Assembly (NCBI RefSeq): GCF_900155985.1
Contig: NZ_FTMA01000004.1
Coordinates: 124,001 to 188,000 of the forward strand
DNA length: 64,000 nucleotides
Reading direction: 5' to 3'
Origin: Maribacter ulvicola
GTDB lineage: Bacteria > Bacteroidota > Bacteroidia > Flavobacteriales > Flavobacteriaceae
Shown: positions 43,653-53,318 of the stretch, piece after piece
Layout of the letters: every line of letters starts with the position of its first letter
How positions within the stretch are numbered: position 1 is the stretch's first letter
Program-made: the position numbers and the translations under genes
The notes under the pieces: model-generated
What the model was told of the DNA's origin: nothing
The model's input: only the letters and a program-made list of their open reading frames with translations
Database searches by the model: none

Positions 43653-45950
43653 ATGAAAGTCTGTATTGCCGAAAAGCCTTCTGTTGCACGAGAAATTGCT
43701 TCTGTCCTTGGAGCAACTTCTAAGCATGACGGGTATTACGAAGGTAATGGCTATGCGGTCACCTATACTTTTGGACATCTCTGTACGTTAAAGGAACCAA
43801 ATGATTATAAACCACACTGGAAAAGTTGGGATTTAAATAATCTTCCTATGCTGCCCGATCATTTCCAAACTAAAGTTTCAGGAGATTCGGGTGTTCAAAA
43901 ACAGTTTAAAATTATTAAACAGTTATTTGACAAGGCAGATGTAGTTATCAATTGTGGTGATGCTGGCCAAGAAGGAGAATTGATACAACGTTGGGTATTG
44001 AACGAGACAGAATATAAAGGCAAGGTAGAACGACTGTGGATTTCTTCTCTTACCACCGAAGCTATAAAAGAAGGTTTTAAGAATTTAAAGCCTTCTACAG
44101 ATTATGATAATTTATATTACGCAGGTTTTTCCCGTGCAATAGGCGATTGGTTATTAGGCATGAATGCCACTCGTTTATATACTTTGAAACACGGTGGTTA
44201 TAAACAAGTATTATCTGTAGGGCGTGTGCAAACGCCTACCTTGGCCATGTTGGTCAACAGGTTTAAAGAAATAGAGAATTTTAAACCACAACCTTATTGG
44301 GAGTTGCAGACCTTATACCGCGAGACCTTATTTAGTTATGAAGAAGGGCGTTTTCTAAAAGTAGAAGATGGGGAGAAATTGGCAAATATTGTAAAAGAAC
44401 ACGATTTTGAAATTGTTTCTACCACTAAAAAAGCAGGTAATGAATATGCCCCAAAGCTTTTTGATTTAACAGGGCTACAAGTCTATTGCAACACAAAGTT
44501 TGGTTTTAGTGCAGATGAAACTTTAAAAATCGTACAGAAGTTATATGAGCAAAAAGTGGTCACATACCCAAGAGTTGATACCACATTTTTACCCAATGAT
44601 GTATACCCGAAAATACCGGGGATACTTAAAAACTTGACCAATTACGATGCCTTGACAAAACCACTAGATGGTAAAAAATTAAAGAAAACTAAAAAGGTTT
44701 TTGATGATAGTAAGGTAACCGATCACCATGCCATCATTCCAACAGGTCAACAAATGAATCTGCAACACAATCAGCAGCAAGTTTATGATATAATTGTCCG
44801 TCGTTTTATTGCAGTGTTCTATCCAGATTGTAAGGTTTCTAATACCACTGTAATCGGTAAAGCTGAAAAAGTAAATTTTAAAACCACCGGAAAAGAAATT
44901 ATAGACAAGGGGTGGCGTGTAGTTTTTGAATCTCCTAATTCTACCGCAAAAGAACCTGGGATATTACCAAACTTTAAAAAGGGGGAAAAAGGACCGCATG
45001 AACCTTCGTTTCTTGAAAAGCAGACAAAACCACCAAAACAATATACAGAAGCATCGCTGTTGCGTGCCATGGAAACGGCAGGCAAAAAGGTTGAGGATGA
45101 AGAATTGCGCGAGCTAATGAAGGAAAATGGTATAGGCAGACCTTCTACACGTGCCAATATTATAGAAACCTTGTTCCGTAGAAAATATATTAAGCGAAAC
45201 AAAAAACAAGTCATACCAACTGTTACAGGTATTCAGTTAATTGATACCATTCAAAATGAAATGCTGAAATCTGCCGAGCTTACAGGTAAATGGGAAAAGC
45301 AGTTGAAGGATATTGAAAAAGGTACTTTTAATGCTGGGAGCTTTATTAAGCAGATGAAGCTGATGGTGGATCAATTGGTTTACGAAGTACGAAGTGAAAA
45401 TAGAAAAGCAAATATATCTGCGGTAAATAATAAAACAGTAACGACAACCAAGAAAAAGACGGTTGAGAAATCTAAAGGATTGACCGCGACGGTTTGTCCC
45501 AAATGTAAAAAAGGAACCATCCGTAAAGGGAAATCTGCCTATGGTTGTTCTGAGTTTAAGAAAACCTGCGATTTTGTAATTCCGTTTAAGTTTGAAGGTA
45601 AAACTATTTCAGAAAAACAATTGATAAGGCTATTTCATAAAGGTTCAACTATTAATTTAAAAGGTTTTAAGGTAAATAATACCTCTGTAGAGGGAGTGGT
45701 AAGATTTGACGAGAATTTTAATCTGAAATTAGAACCAAAGAAAACTAAAGTTCAGTCAAAGCCTAAATCTCTAGAAAATAGCTGTCCAAAATGCAACAAA
45801 GGCACTATCGTGAAAGGGAAAACGGCTTATGGTTGCAGCGAATACAAATCAGGTTGTGATTTTAGATTTAGTTTCAATGCTATTCGTGAACAAGCACAAG
45901 GCAGACCGCTGACCAAAGATTTAGTTAGTAAATTATTTAGGGGAGATTAA
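43653..45950 (+). CDS. topB: DNA topoisomerase III
   Basis: A 765-residue type IA topoisomerase that passes single strands and resolves recombination or replication intermediates. Toprim (1-150) starts MKVCIAEKPSVAREIASVLG with the catalytic Glu and has NCGDAGQEGELIQRW in place of the usual DPDREGE; this D-A-G form occurs in topoisomerases of this group. The catalytic Tyr is in VVTYPRVDTTFLP near residue 310, and SVGRVQTPTLAM and GIGRPSTRANIIETL are further family blocks. The C-terminus (about 605-765) holds two near-copies of a zinc-ribbon-like unit (CPKCKKGTIRKGKSAYGCSE and CPKCNKGTIVKGKTAYGCSE). Confidence 0.96.
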   Translation: MKVCIAEKPSVAREIASVLGATSKHDGYYEGNGYAVTYTFGHLCTLKEPNDYKPHWKSWDLNNLPMLPDHFQTKVSGDSGVQKQFKIIKQLFDKADVVINCGDAGQEGELIQRWVLNETEYKGKVERLWISSLTTEAIKEGFKNLKPSTDYDNLYYAGFSRAIGDWLLGMNATRLYTLKHGGYKQVLSVGRVQTPTLAMLVNRFKEIENFKPQPYWELQTLYRETLFSYEEGRFLKVEDGEKLANIVKEHDFEIVSTTKKAGNEYAPKLFDLTGLQVYCNTKFGFSADETLKIVQKLYEQKVVTYPRVDTTFLPNDVYPKIPGILKNLTNYDALTKPLDGKKLKKTKKVFDDSKVTDHHAIIPTGQQMNLQHNQQQVYDIIVRRFIAVFYPDCKVSNTTVIGKAEKVNFKTTGKEIIDKGWRVVFESPNSTAKEPGILPNFKKGEKGPHEPSFLEKQTKPPKQYTEASLLRAMETAGKKVEDEELRELMKENGIGRPSTRANIIETLFRRKYIKRNKKQVIPTVTGIQLIDTIQNEMLKSAELTGKWEKQLKDIEKGTFNAGSFIKQMKLMVDQLVYEVRSENRKANISAVNNKTVTTTKKKTVEKSKGLTATVCPKCKKGTIRKGKSAYGCSEFKKTCDFVIPFKFEGKTISEKQLIRLFHKGSTINLKGFKVNNTSVEGVVRFDENFNLKLEPKKTKVQSKPKSLENSCPKCNKGTIVKGKTAYGCSEYKSGCDFRFSFNAIREQAQGRPLTKDLVSKLFRGD

Positions 45951-46212
45951 AATTCATTAACAAACGCCATTCTAAAAGGATACATTTTTTTCGTTTTTGA
46001 ATAATATTAATTCATGACATAAATACTGAAAGTTAGGAACTAATGTAGTATTCTTGATAATATCCTAAACTGAATGGTTTAAAACAATAGTAACGATAGA
46101 ACTAAATAAGCCATATTAGATTTTAAAATATTTTGAAAATGACCAATGGGTATCAAGTAGACTCATAGCATGTTAACTGTGGCCATGATTCTTTAAAAGC
46201 ACAGCAATATCA

Positions 46213-46245
46213 CTTTTAGCAACTTAAGTATTTAATTGCTAAAAG
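46213..46245 (-). terminator. hairpin overlapping the aldehyde dehydrogenase stop codon
   Basis: Stem CTTTTAGCAA (46213-46222) pairs exactly with TTGCTAAAAG (46236-46245) around a 13-base loop. The stop of the aldehyde dehydrogenase (46239-46241) lies in the right arm. The usual T-run after the stem is absent, so terminator function is uncertain. Confidence 0.4.
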
Positions 46246-47603
46246 AGATGCTTAACCTTCTTTACAAATTTTATAGGTAAATTATATGGAGGGTATCTTA
46301 GGGGCGCCTCAAACCAATTCGATTTTTTAATGATACTCTTATGATGAGAAAACAGATCAAAAGACGCCTTACCATGATATGACCCTATGCCGCTGGCACC
46401 GACCCCTCCAAAGGGCAATTTTTTATTGGTAATTTGAATAAGGGTATCATTGATTGCACCGCCACCAAAACTATATTTGGCGATAATTTTTTTCTGAAAA
46501 GATTTTTTGTTGGAAAATACATAAGTAGCCAATGGTTTCCCGTAGTTATTGATATGCTTTTCAATATCGGCTTCCGTTTCGTAAGAGATTATAGGAAGTA
46601 TAGGTCCAAAAATCTCACCTTCCATTAATTTGCTTTCAAGTTTTGGTTCGTTGACCAAAGTGGGAGATAGGTAATTATCCTCATCATTGGTTTCGCCACC
46701 AAAAAGAAGTTCTTGTCCCTTTAGCATTTGTTTTAGCCCTAAATAATGGGTATGGCTTACAGTTCGTGCATAGTCGGTGGATTTTTCTATATTTTGACCA
46801 TAAGAATCGGTAATGCTTTTTTTCAAGGCATGGACCAATTTGTCTTTTACCGATTGGTGTACCAAAATATAATCGGTAGCGATACAGGTCTGGCCGGCGT
46901 TTAAAAACTTGCCCCAAACAATACGTTTGGCAGCTTTTGAAATAGAAGCTGTTTCATCGACAATTGTTGGATTTTTTCCTCCCAATTCTAAGGTTACGGG
47001 AGTTAAATGTTTTGCTGCACTTTCGTAAACAATTTTACCCACGCGGGAACTTCCCGTAAAAAAAATATAATTCCATTTTTGGGCTAAAAGTTCTTGTGAG
47101 GTTTCTACACCACCTTCAATAACGGTAACATGTTCTGGTTTAAAGCTTGCCGTAATAATTTCAGATAAAATTTTTGCGGTATTAGGGGTAACTTCCGAAG
47201 GTTTTACTACAGCAGTATTTCCTGCAGCAACCGCTGCTATCAAGGGCGCAATAGCCAATTGAAATGGGTAGTTCCAAGGTGCAATAATCAACACATTTCC
47301 ATAAGGTTCTTTGTAAATAAAATCTGAAGAGGGCCAATTCATTAGGCTTGCAGAGACCCGTTGAGGTTGGGCCCAAAGAGACATTTTTTTCAATGTATGC
47401 TTAATGTCTCCCAATACAAACTGTGTTTCAGCGGCTAAAGTCTCAAATTTTGGTTTTTTAAAATCGGCGTAAATGGCATCACAAATGTCATCTTCTCTCA
47501 CAATTATTTCTTGCTGAAGTCGCTTTAAGGCCTTTTTTCTAAATTCTACATCCTTTGTTTGTTGCGTATTAAAGAAATCACGTTGTTTTTGTAGTTGCTG
47601 CAT
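46239..47603 (-). CDS. NAD(P)-dependent aldehyde dehydrogenase
   Basis: A 454-residue aldehyde dehydrogenase of the short, class 3-like group (no N-terminal extension). Blocks seen: APWNYPFQLAIAPLIAAVAAGN, KPSEVTPNT, FFTGSSRVGKIV, LELGGKNPTIVDE with the catalytic Glu, NAGQTCIATDYILV with the nucleophile Cys, and EIFGPILPII. The hydrophobic C-terminus (YNLPIKFVKKVKHLF) is typical of fatty-aldehyde dehydrogenases, which may be membrane-associated. It stands alone. The substrate is inferred to be a medium- or long-chain aldehyde. Confidence 0.92.
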   Translation of the reverse strand: MQQLQKQRDFFNTQQTKDVEFRKKALKRLQQEIIVREDDICDAIYADFKKPKFETLAAETQFVLGDIKHTLKKMSLWAQPQRVSASLMNWPSSDFIYKEPYGNVLIIAPWNYPFQLAIAPLIAAVAAGNTAVVKPSEVTPNTAKILSEIITASFKPEHVTVIEGGVETSQELLAQKWNYIFFTGSSRVGKIVYESAAKHLTPVTLELGGKNPTIVDETASISKAAKRIVWGKFLNAGQTCIATDYILVHQSVKDKLVHALKKSITDSYGQNIEKSTDYARTVSHTHYLGLKQMLKGQELLFGGETNDEDNYLSPTLVNEPKLESKLMEGEIFGPILPIISYETEADIEKHINNYGKPLATYVFSNKKSFQKKIIAKYSFGGGAINDTLIQITNKKLPFGGVGASGIGSYHGKASFDLFSHHKSIIKKSNWFEAPLRYPPYNLPIKFVKKVKHLF

Positions 47604-47802
47604 GTGTAAATATATTACTTCCTATTATTGAATGGTAAAACTACTGAATAGTAAATATTTCCTATGAGCTTGTGCATTCCTAGATAGGTGCTATAGGGTA
47701 AATAATATGTACTACAGGAGTCTTGAAACATTTCCTATGGTGAACCCTTGGTGTTAAATTAAAATTATAAGAGCTGTAAAGAGGGGTTACCGACTTGAAC
47801 AC

Positions 47803-48693
47803 TTAAAGCGCTTCAAACGTTAAGTGCAGAAACAAGGTAGGCTTATCAAAAACCGAGGGTTCTGTATGTATTCCTAAGGCTACATTCATGGTAGTTTCGT
47901 TTATTTCCTTTAAGATAACAACATTACTGTAGTCTTTGAAGCCTAAATATTCACCTAGGATCAACTGTCTTTTTTCAGTAAACTGTACGGCACCAGTGGC
48001 GGCATCTATGGTAAAATCATCCTCATAAAGTTCCCACGTTGCATTGGTTACAGGGGTATAAAGCACGGTTGCCAGGGGTACGTTGTTCACATCTGCGGAG
48101 ACCGCGGTGATATGCTGCCCCTCAAAAATGCTGGCGTAAATAATTCCCATCAAGCTTTGGCCATCTTTATTATCTACCTTGTAGGTGCCATCGAATACAA
48201 AAGTAAATGTGTCATTATAGGAAGAACCTAGACCAACGGCATCCAAAAGATTATCGAAAGAAGGTAATAAAATGCCCAACCCGTCATCAATAGGTCCTGC
48301 ACCTTCCTTACCAGCGGTATAAGCTTTTTTTAGTCGCCAAGATTTCCCATCGGGTTTGGCAGAACCTCCGGTAAGTAATAGATCGAACGAGGGAGAAATG
48401 GTTACTTGTTTGGTTTCGCTAAAACTACCGTTAGCGCCGTTTACGGACATTACAACATCAAAAGTTCCCGCCTTGGTATACGAATATACAGGATCTTCTT
48501 CGGTACTACTGCCACCATCGCCAAAATCCCAGGTAATAGAGTCGGCGTTGGCTACGGTACCATTAAAGGTTACTTGAGTATCTTCTACCAAGAATTGAAA
48601 ATCTGCCAAGACCATAGGCACTTCCTCGTCATTGCTGCATTGCAGGAACAAAATACCTAAGATAAAGAGGTAGCAAGTTTTTATTTTTTTCAT
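47803..48693 (-). CDS. PKD-domain lipoprotein of the redox SusCD cluster
   Basis: A 296-residue lipoprotein from the ATG at 48693 (lipobox near ILFLQCSNDEE). The longer frame to 48804 overlaps the end of the SusD gene and is rejected. Residues 28-105 are a PKD domain (FNGTVANADSITWDFGDGGS, then YSYTKAGTFDVVMSV). The C-terminal 190 residues (KPDGKSWRLKKAYTAGKEGA, ILGEYLGFKDYSNVVILKEI) have no family I recognise but look like beta-rich binding domains of Bacteroidetes lipoproteins. It is the last gene of the run peroxidase, helix-cytochrome, SusC, SusD, PKD. A surface glycan- or ligand-binding role is inferred. Confidence 0.75.
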   Translation of the reverse strand: MKKIKTCYLFILGILFLQCSNDEEVPMVLADFQFLVEDTQVTFNGTVANADSITWDFGDGGSSTEEDPVYSYTKAGTFDVVMSVNGANGSFSETKQVTISPSFDLLLTGGSAKPDGKSWRLKKAYTAGKEGAGPIDDGLGILLPSFDNLLDAVGLGSSYNDTFTFVFDGTYKVDNKDGQSLMGIIYASIFEGQHITAVSADVNNVPLATVLYTPVTNATWELYEDDFTIDAATGAVQFTEKRQLILGEYLGFKDYSNVVILKEINETTMNVALGIHTEPSVFDKPTLFLHLTFEAL

Positions 48694-48727
48694 TTTGTTT
48701 ATTTTTATTGCGTTACCATTAATTGCT

Positions 48728-50200
48728 TCAATTCTTATCCCACCAAACCGGAGTATCAATGCGATTGGGACCTTGATTTGCAATTGCCGCGGAAACATTA
48801 ACATAGTTAGAATTCAGTTCAAAAGAAGAATATAAAAAGCGTGTGGGTAGTACGCCATTTGTCACGCCTTGTGAAAGGTTATCTGCGGTGCGTTGCTCAA
48901 TAACAGGGTATCCTGTACGCCGTATCTGTGTCCACCCTTCAAAATAATTTGGAATAACCGCTAACCACAATTGTGTGCCAATCTGTTCCTCATTGTTTAC
49001 ACCAGATAAACTTGCGACCGCAGAGCCCATGAAAGTTTCAATATCCGAAGCGTCTATTTCCCATTGCCCTAGGGCGGTCTTGATACCTTGGCGATACATT
49101 TGGTTTGCCACTACTGCATCTTCATCATATACTAGGGCCGCCTCTGCTCTAAACAGCCAAGTTTCTGCTGCACTTATAAGATAAATTTTACTATTGGGGG
49201 AAGACAAAGGAATACCAATATCTGATTTGTCCGCAAAATTGGAGGCACCAAAAGCAGTATCGTCCAAGCCATTCACCATTCCGGAATAGGTGCCGTTACT
49301 ATTTTTACTTACAAAAACAGATAATCTAGGATCTGCCGAACCCTGTAATTGATCAATCAACCTTACGGACATTTTAATTGAAGGAAACCCCGTGCGATTA
49401 TTAAACCAAGCATTACCAGTACCTTCGGTTTGGATGATGAACGCATTATGATCATTGGTTTCCATCAAAGGAGCGGTGAGACATTGGGCAACCGTGGCCT
49501 TTGACAGCGCATTGTCCGCAAAACGTATCCGCATTGCCAATCGCAACCGTACACTATTTGCAAAACGTACCCATTTTTCCATATCATTATTGAAAATGGG
49601 TTCTGAGTTAGGGTAGCCCAAAGCGGCATCTGCACCTTGTAATATTGAAATGCTAGATGTTAAACGGGCAATTAGGTCCTTGTAAATACTTTCTTGGGTG
49701 TCATAAGAGGGATGTACTATATTTTCGGTTTTTCCTTTTCCTCCTTGAGTATAAGGTATATCGCCATACGCATCGGTAGCCTTGGCATAGGCCAATACCG
49801 CAATGACATTGGCCATGGCATTACGAACGGGGTTCTGTGTTTTGGGAGAAGAGGTAATGGTCAATACTTCTTCTATGTGCCTAATGGCACCTCCGTAGAG
49901 TCCGTCGAACATGGCGTTGTAATTATTGTCGAAACCATCACCATATTGATCTGGAATTCTTGCCGTACTTCCGGCAACAAAATAATGCCCGTAGTGGCCT
50001 GCAAACCGTGAGGCAGATAGATCGGTGGTTTCTAAAAACAGGCTTCTGACCGCTTTTGTATATAGTGCGGCATCATCAATTGTGGTTACCGCATTAGGGT
50101 TACTGTAAAGGTCGTCTAACCGTTTTTCACAGGAAAATAGTACCGTAGCGATGATAGTTACCACCGCGATTTTTCTTGAAATGTGATATCGATTTTTCAT
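48728..50200 (-). CDS. SusD/RagB-like outer-membrane lipoprotein
   Basis: A 490-residue lipoprotein ([23 protein letters not shown]) of the SusD-like_2 type. Typical features are the helical repeat part ([26 protein letters not shown], then [15 protein letters not shown]), the central [11 protein letters not shown] helix and a C-terminal part ([32 protein letters not shown]). It lies 9 bases after the SusC gene. The ligand is unknown; this subfamily is often paired with transporters outside polysaccharide loci. Confidence 0.9.
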   Translation of the reverse strand: MKNRYHISRKIAVVTIIATVLFSCEKRLDDLYSNPNAVTTIDDAALYTKAVRSLFLETTDLSASRFAGHYGHYFVAGSTARIPDQYGDGFDNNYNAMFDGLYGGAIRHIEEVLTITSSPKTQNPVRNAMANVIAVLAYAKATDAYGDIPYTQGGKGKTENIVHPSYDTQESIYKDLIARLTSSISILQGADAALGYPNSEPIFNNDMEKWVRFANSVRLRLAMRIRFADNALSKATVAQCLTAPLMETNDHNAFIIQTEGTGNAWFNNRTGFPSIKMSVRLIDQLQGSADPRLSVFVSKNSNGTYSGMVNGLDDTAFGASNFADKSDIGIPLSSPNSKIYLISAAETWLFRAEAALVYDEDAVVANQMYRQGIKTALGQWEIDASDIETFMGSAVASLSGVNNEEQIGTQLWLAVIPNYFEGWTQIRRTGYPVIEQRTADNLSQGVTNGVLPTRFLYSSFELNSNYVNVSAAIANQGPNRIDTPVWWDKN

Positions 50201-50209
50201 GATGGTTTG

Positions 50210-53200
50210 TTAAAAGTTAAGTTTAAGGTTTAGTCCGTAACTTCTTGTAGACGGTAACGAAGAGTGTTCAAAGGCCGTTCCCGTAGGTCCACTGCTGTAA
50301 CCTGCTTCGGGATCAATATCACCTGCCGCATTATATAAAAAGAAAAGGTTACGCCCAATGGCGGACAAACTAGCGGATTGTATAAAGGTATCACGTAGTA
50401 TAGTCTGTGGAAAACTGTAGGTCAGCGTAACTTCACGTACTTTTACATTACTGGCGTCTAAAACTTGATCTTTAGACACTTCATTGCTGAAAATATCAGT
50501 AAACTGTTTTAAGAATGCCGGTGCGGCAACTTCGTTCTTAAAGCCTGTATTTTCGTTGATACCATCTTCAATGATACCATTTTCCCTACCTACAAGACTA
50601 CGTTTGTCAGTTCCAAAGTAGGTACGGTAGGCGCGACCGTAAGAATAGAATTCCCCGCCTTGTTGTACACTGATCAAAGTACTTAACGATAAATTCTTAA
50701 AGCGGAAAGTATTACTGATGCCACCAAACCAATCAGGGTTTATATTTCCTAATAAAATACGCTCGCCCCTTTGTGTAAGACCGTTATCGGTAATAAGTTT
50801 TCTTCCAAAATTGTCCCTTTTGAAATCGTTTCCGTATAGTCCGCCGAATTCTTCACCAGGCCGTGCTTCTACTGAAACCGACCAAAGTCTTCCTAGTTCA
50901 ATACTAGAGAGCCCTTCGTTTAAAGATGCTACAAAAGAATTATTTTTGGTAAAGTTTACCCCCAAATTCCATTGAAAATTATCGGTTTCTACAGGAACGG
51001 CATTCAGTTGTACCTCGATGCCGTTGTTCTTTATATTTCCGGCATTGACTACCACAGTTTCAAATCCGCTTGCCCCAGAGATAGGAACCGCTTGAATCTG
51101 ATCTTTTGTATTCGTCTCAAAATAAGTGAAATCGAGCATCAATCGATTATTGAAAAAACCTAGATCAGCCCCAATTTCCCAAGATTTTGAAGTTTCTGGC
51201 CTTAAATCAAAAGAAGGCAGACTACCGGGAATTGAAGCCACGGTATAGGGTAGTGTTACCGTTTGGTCCACATTGTAAAAAGCTTGGGTACGATAAGCAC
51301 CGGTATCATTGCCGACTATGGCATGTGAAGCTCGCAGTTTTCCTTTACTGATGAATTTAGGGTTTAAACCAAAAGCTCGGCTAAACAGAAAACTCAAGTT
51401 TTCGGAATGATACCAATAGGAATTATTGTCCTTTGGTAATGCAGATGAATTATCGTTCCGTAACGAGGTGTCAAAATAAAGGTAGCCACCCCATTGAAAC
51501 TGACCCAAGGCATAATAAGATGTAATCGCTTTTTTGGTAATGCTTTCGCTACTAAAAGAATTTTTGTAATTACTGATATTATAAAAATCACGCACTTTGC
51601 TATCAAAACCATTAATATACTGGTTATTGAATGCCTCATCGCGGTGCATGGCACCCACACTGGCCGTCAATTTAAACCCGCCAATTTCTGCCTTGTAGCT
51701 CGCTAGCATATCAGAATTCCAAATTCTACTTTTTCCGTTGTTATGACTGTATTCTCCAAGTCCGCTTTTAATGGACTGCGCCCCTCTTGCACCGTGGCTG
51801 GTATAATCAAAAACACGGTAGTCCATACCCGTTCTGGCGGTAAGAGAGAAATTTTTGAACATTTTCCAATCTATGGCCAGCAATCCTTGAAAACGGTCGC
51901 GGTTATCTGTATTGCGCAGATGGTTCAGGGCCCAATATGGATTGTTAAAGGTGTTGTCTAAATTCCATTTAATTTCTTGGCCTTGGGCATTGATGGTATT
52001 GTTACGAACATCTGTCAGACGAATGTCACGCGGCATCAGAGAAAGTTGTAAGGCTGTATTCCCGTTACCTTCTGCCAAATCTGGACGGTTTTCTACTTTT
52101 GAAGTAATAAAGGTCATTTTACCGTCAATACTGAATTTATCGGTCAATTGAGATCTACCACGAATATTAAAGGTTTGTTTTCCCAAAGTATTATTACTGA
52201 CAATGCCCTGAATATCTTCGTCGGTAATTGACATTCGAAAAGAAGTTTTGTCTGAACGACCTTCAAAAGCGACGGTGTTGGCAATGGAATACCCTGTCTG
52301 ATAAAAATCTTTATATGGATTTCCTTGTGGAGAATAGCTATCTGTTTGTCCCAACCAATTGGTATATGATTGGCCCTCTAACCGTGGTCCCCAACTCCAT
52401 GAAAACGGATAATCCAATACGGGTTTCCCATCTGCGTTGATGGGTGCAAAATCATTAAAAAACCCTGTCCCGTACTCATTTTGAAAATTAGGGGTAAGCA
52501 TTATATCGGTGAACATAAATGTAGAACTTAAGCTAACCCCAATGCCAGGTCTTTTATTACCGGTTTTTGTGGTGATTAAGATGACACCATTAATACCTAA
52601 GGAACCATAGGCGGCAGAAGCGCCTGCACCTTTGAGAACGCTAATGGATGCTACATCATCTGGGTTGATATCGGAGAGCGCATCGCCGCGGTCTACCCCG
52701 CCACCTTGCCCCGTACCGCCACCGCCATTATCAATGGGGATACCATCAATGACTACTAATGGTCTGTTGTTGCCGCTAATAGTGGTAATGCCACGTAAAA
52801 CGATACGGCTAGAACCGTCGACCCCGGTATTGGATTGGGTAACCTGAAGACCCGAAACTTTTCCGTTCAGGGAATTCATTACGTTATTTTCACGAACAAC
52901 ATTTACCTGTGTTGCATCAACTTGGGAAATGGAATAGCCCAGTGATTCTTTGTCTCGTTCAATGTTCAGGGCGGTTACCACCACTTCATCTAACTTTTGA
53001 CCATCTTCTTCTAGCCTAACATTGATAATCACTTGCCCTGTTACGGGAACTTCTAAGGTTTTAAAACCTAAATAGGAAAATTCAAGTATGGCATCCTCCG
53101 CAACGTTGTTTAAGGAATAATTACCGCTGAAATCGCTCGTAGTACCAGTGGTAGTTCCTTTTACTAGAACGCTAACGCCCAATAGGGGTAGGTCAGAATC

Positions 53201-53290
53201 TTTTTCTAGTACCGTACCGGAAATGGATGTTTGGGCCATGCCTGATACAGTAAAGACCATTGCCGATAACAATCTTAATAGGTTTTTCAT
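50210..53290 (-). CDS. SusC/RagA TonB-dependent transporter (redox cluster)
   Basis: A 1026-residue receptor: signal peptide (1-19), carboxypeptidase-like domain (SISGTVLEKDSDLPLLGVSVLVKGTT), plug (KLDEVVVTALNIERDKESLG, SSRIVLRGITTISGNNRPLVVIDGIPID in outline) and a barrel to the end LGLNLKLNF. The plug carries a Gly-rich insertion (NGGGGTGQGGGVDRGDAL). It follows the beta-helix/cytochrome gene by 28 bases, so it seems to belong with the redox proteins. The imported compound is unknown. It shows no close likeness to the alginate SusC beyond family features. Confidence 0.94.
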   Translation of the reverse strand: MKNLLRLLSAMVFTVSGMAQTSISGTVLEKDSDLPLLGVSVLVKGTTTGTTSDFSGNYSLNNVAEDAILEFSYLGFKTLEVPVTGQVIINVRLEEDGQKLDEVVVTALNIERDKESLGYSISQVDATQVNVVRENNVMNSLNGKVSGLQVTQSNTGVDGSSRIVLRGITTISGNNRPLVVIDGIPIDNGGGGTGQGGGVDRGDALSDINPDDVASISVLKGAGASAAYGSLGINGVILITTKTGNKRPGIGVSLSSTFMFTDIMLTPNFQNEYGTGFFNDFAPINADGKPVLDYPFSWSWGPRLEGQSYTNWLGQTDSYSPQGNPYKDFYQTGYSIANTVAFEGRSDKTSFRMSITDEDIQGIVSNNTLGKQTFNIRGRSQLTDKFSIDGKMTFITSKVENRPDLAEGNGNTALQLSLMPRDIRLTDVRNNTINAQGQEIKWNLDNTFNNPYWALNHLRNTDNRDRFQGLLAIDWKMFKNFSLTARTGMDYRVFDYTSHGARGAQSIKSGLGEYSHNNGKSRIWNSDMLASYKAEIGGFKLTASVGAMHRDEAFNNQYINGFDSKVRDFYNISNYKNSFSSESITKKAITSYYALGQFQWGGYLYFDTSLRNDNSSALPKDNNSYWYHSENLSFLFSRAFGLNPKFISKGKLRASHAIVGNDTGAYRTQAFYNVDQTVTLPYTVASIPGSLPSFDLRPETSKSWEIGADLGFFNNRLMLDFTYFETNTKDQIQAVPISGASGFETVVVNAGNIKNNGIEVQLNAVPVETDNFQWNLGVNFTKNNSFVASLNEGLSSIELGRLWSVSVEARPGEEFGGLYGNDFKRDNFGRKLITDNGLTQRGERILLGNINPDWFGGISNTFRFKNLSLSTLISVQQGGEFYSYGRAYRTYFGTDKRSLVGRENGIIEDGINENTGFKNEVAAPAFLKQFTDIFSNEVSKDQVLDASNVKVREVTLTYSFPQTILRDTFIQSASLSAIGRNLFFLYNAAGDIDPEAGYSSGPTGTAFEHSSLPSTRSYGLNLKLNF

Positions 53291-53318
53291 ATTGGTTGGT
53301 TGATATGTTAGTATTTCA

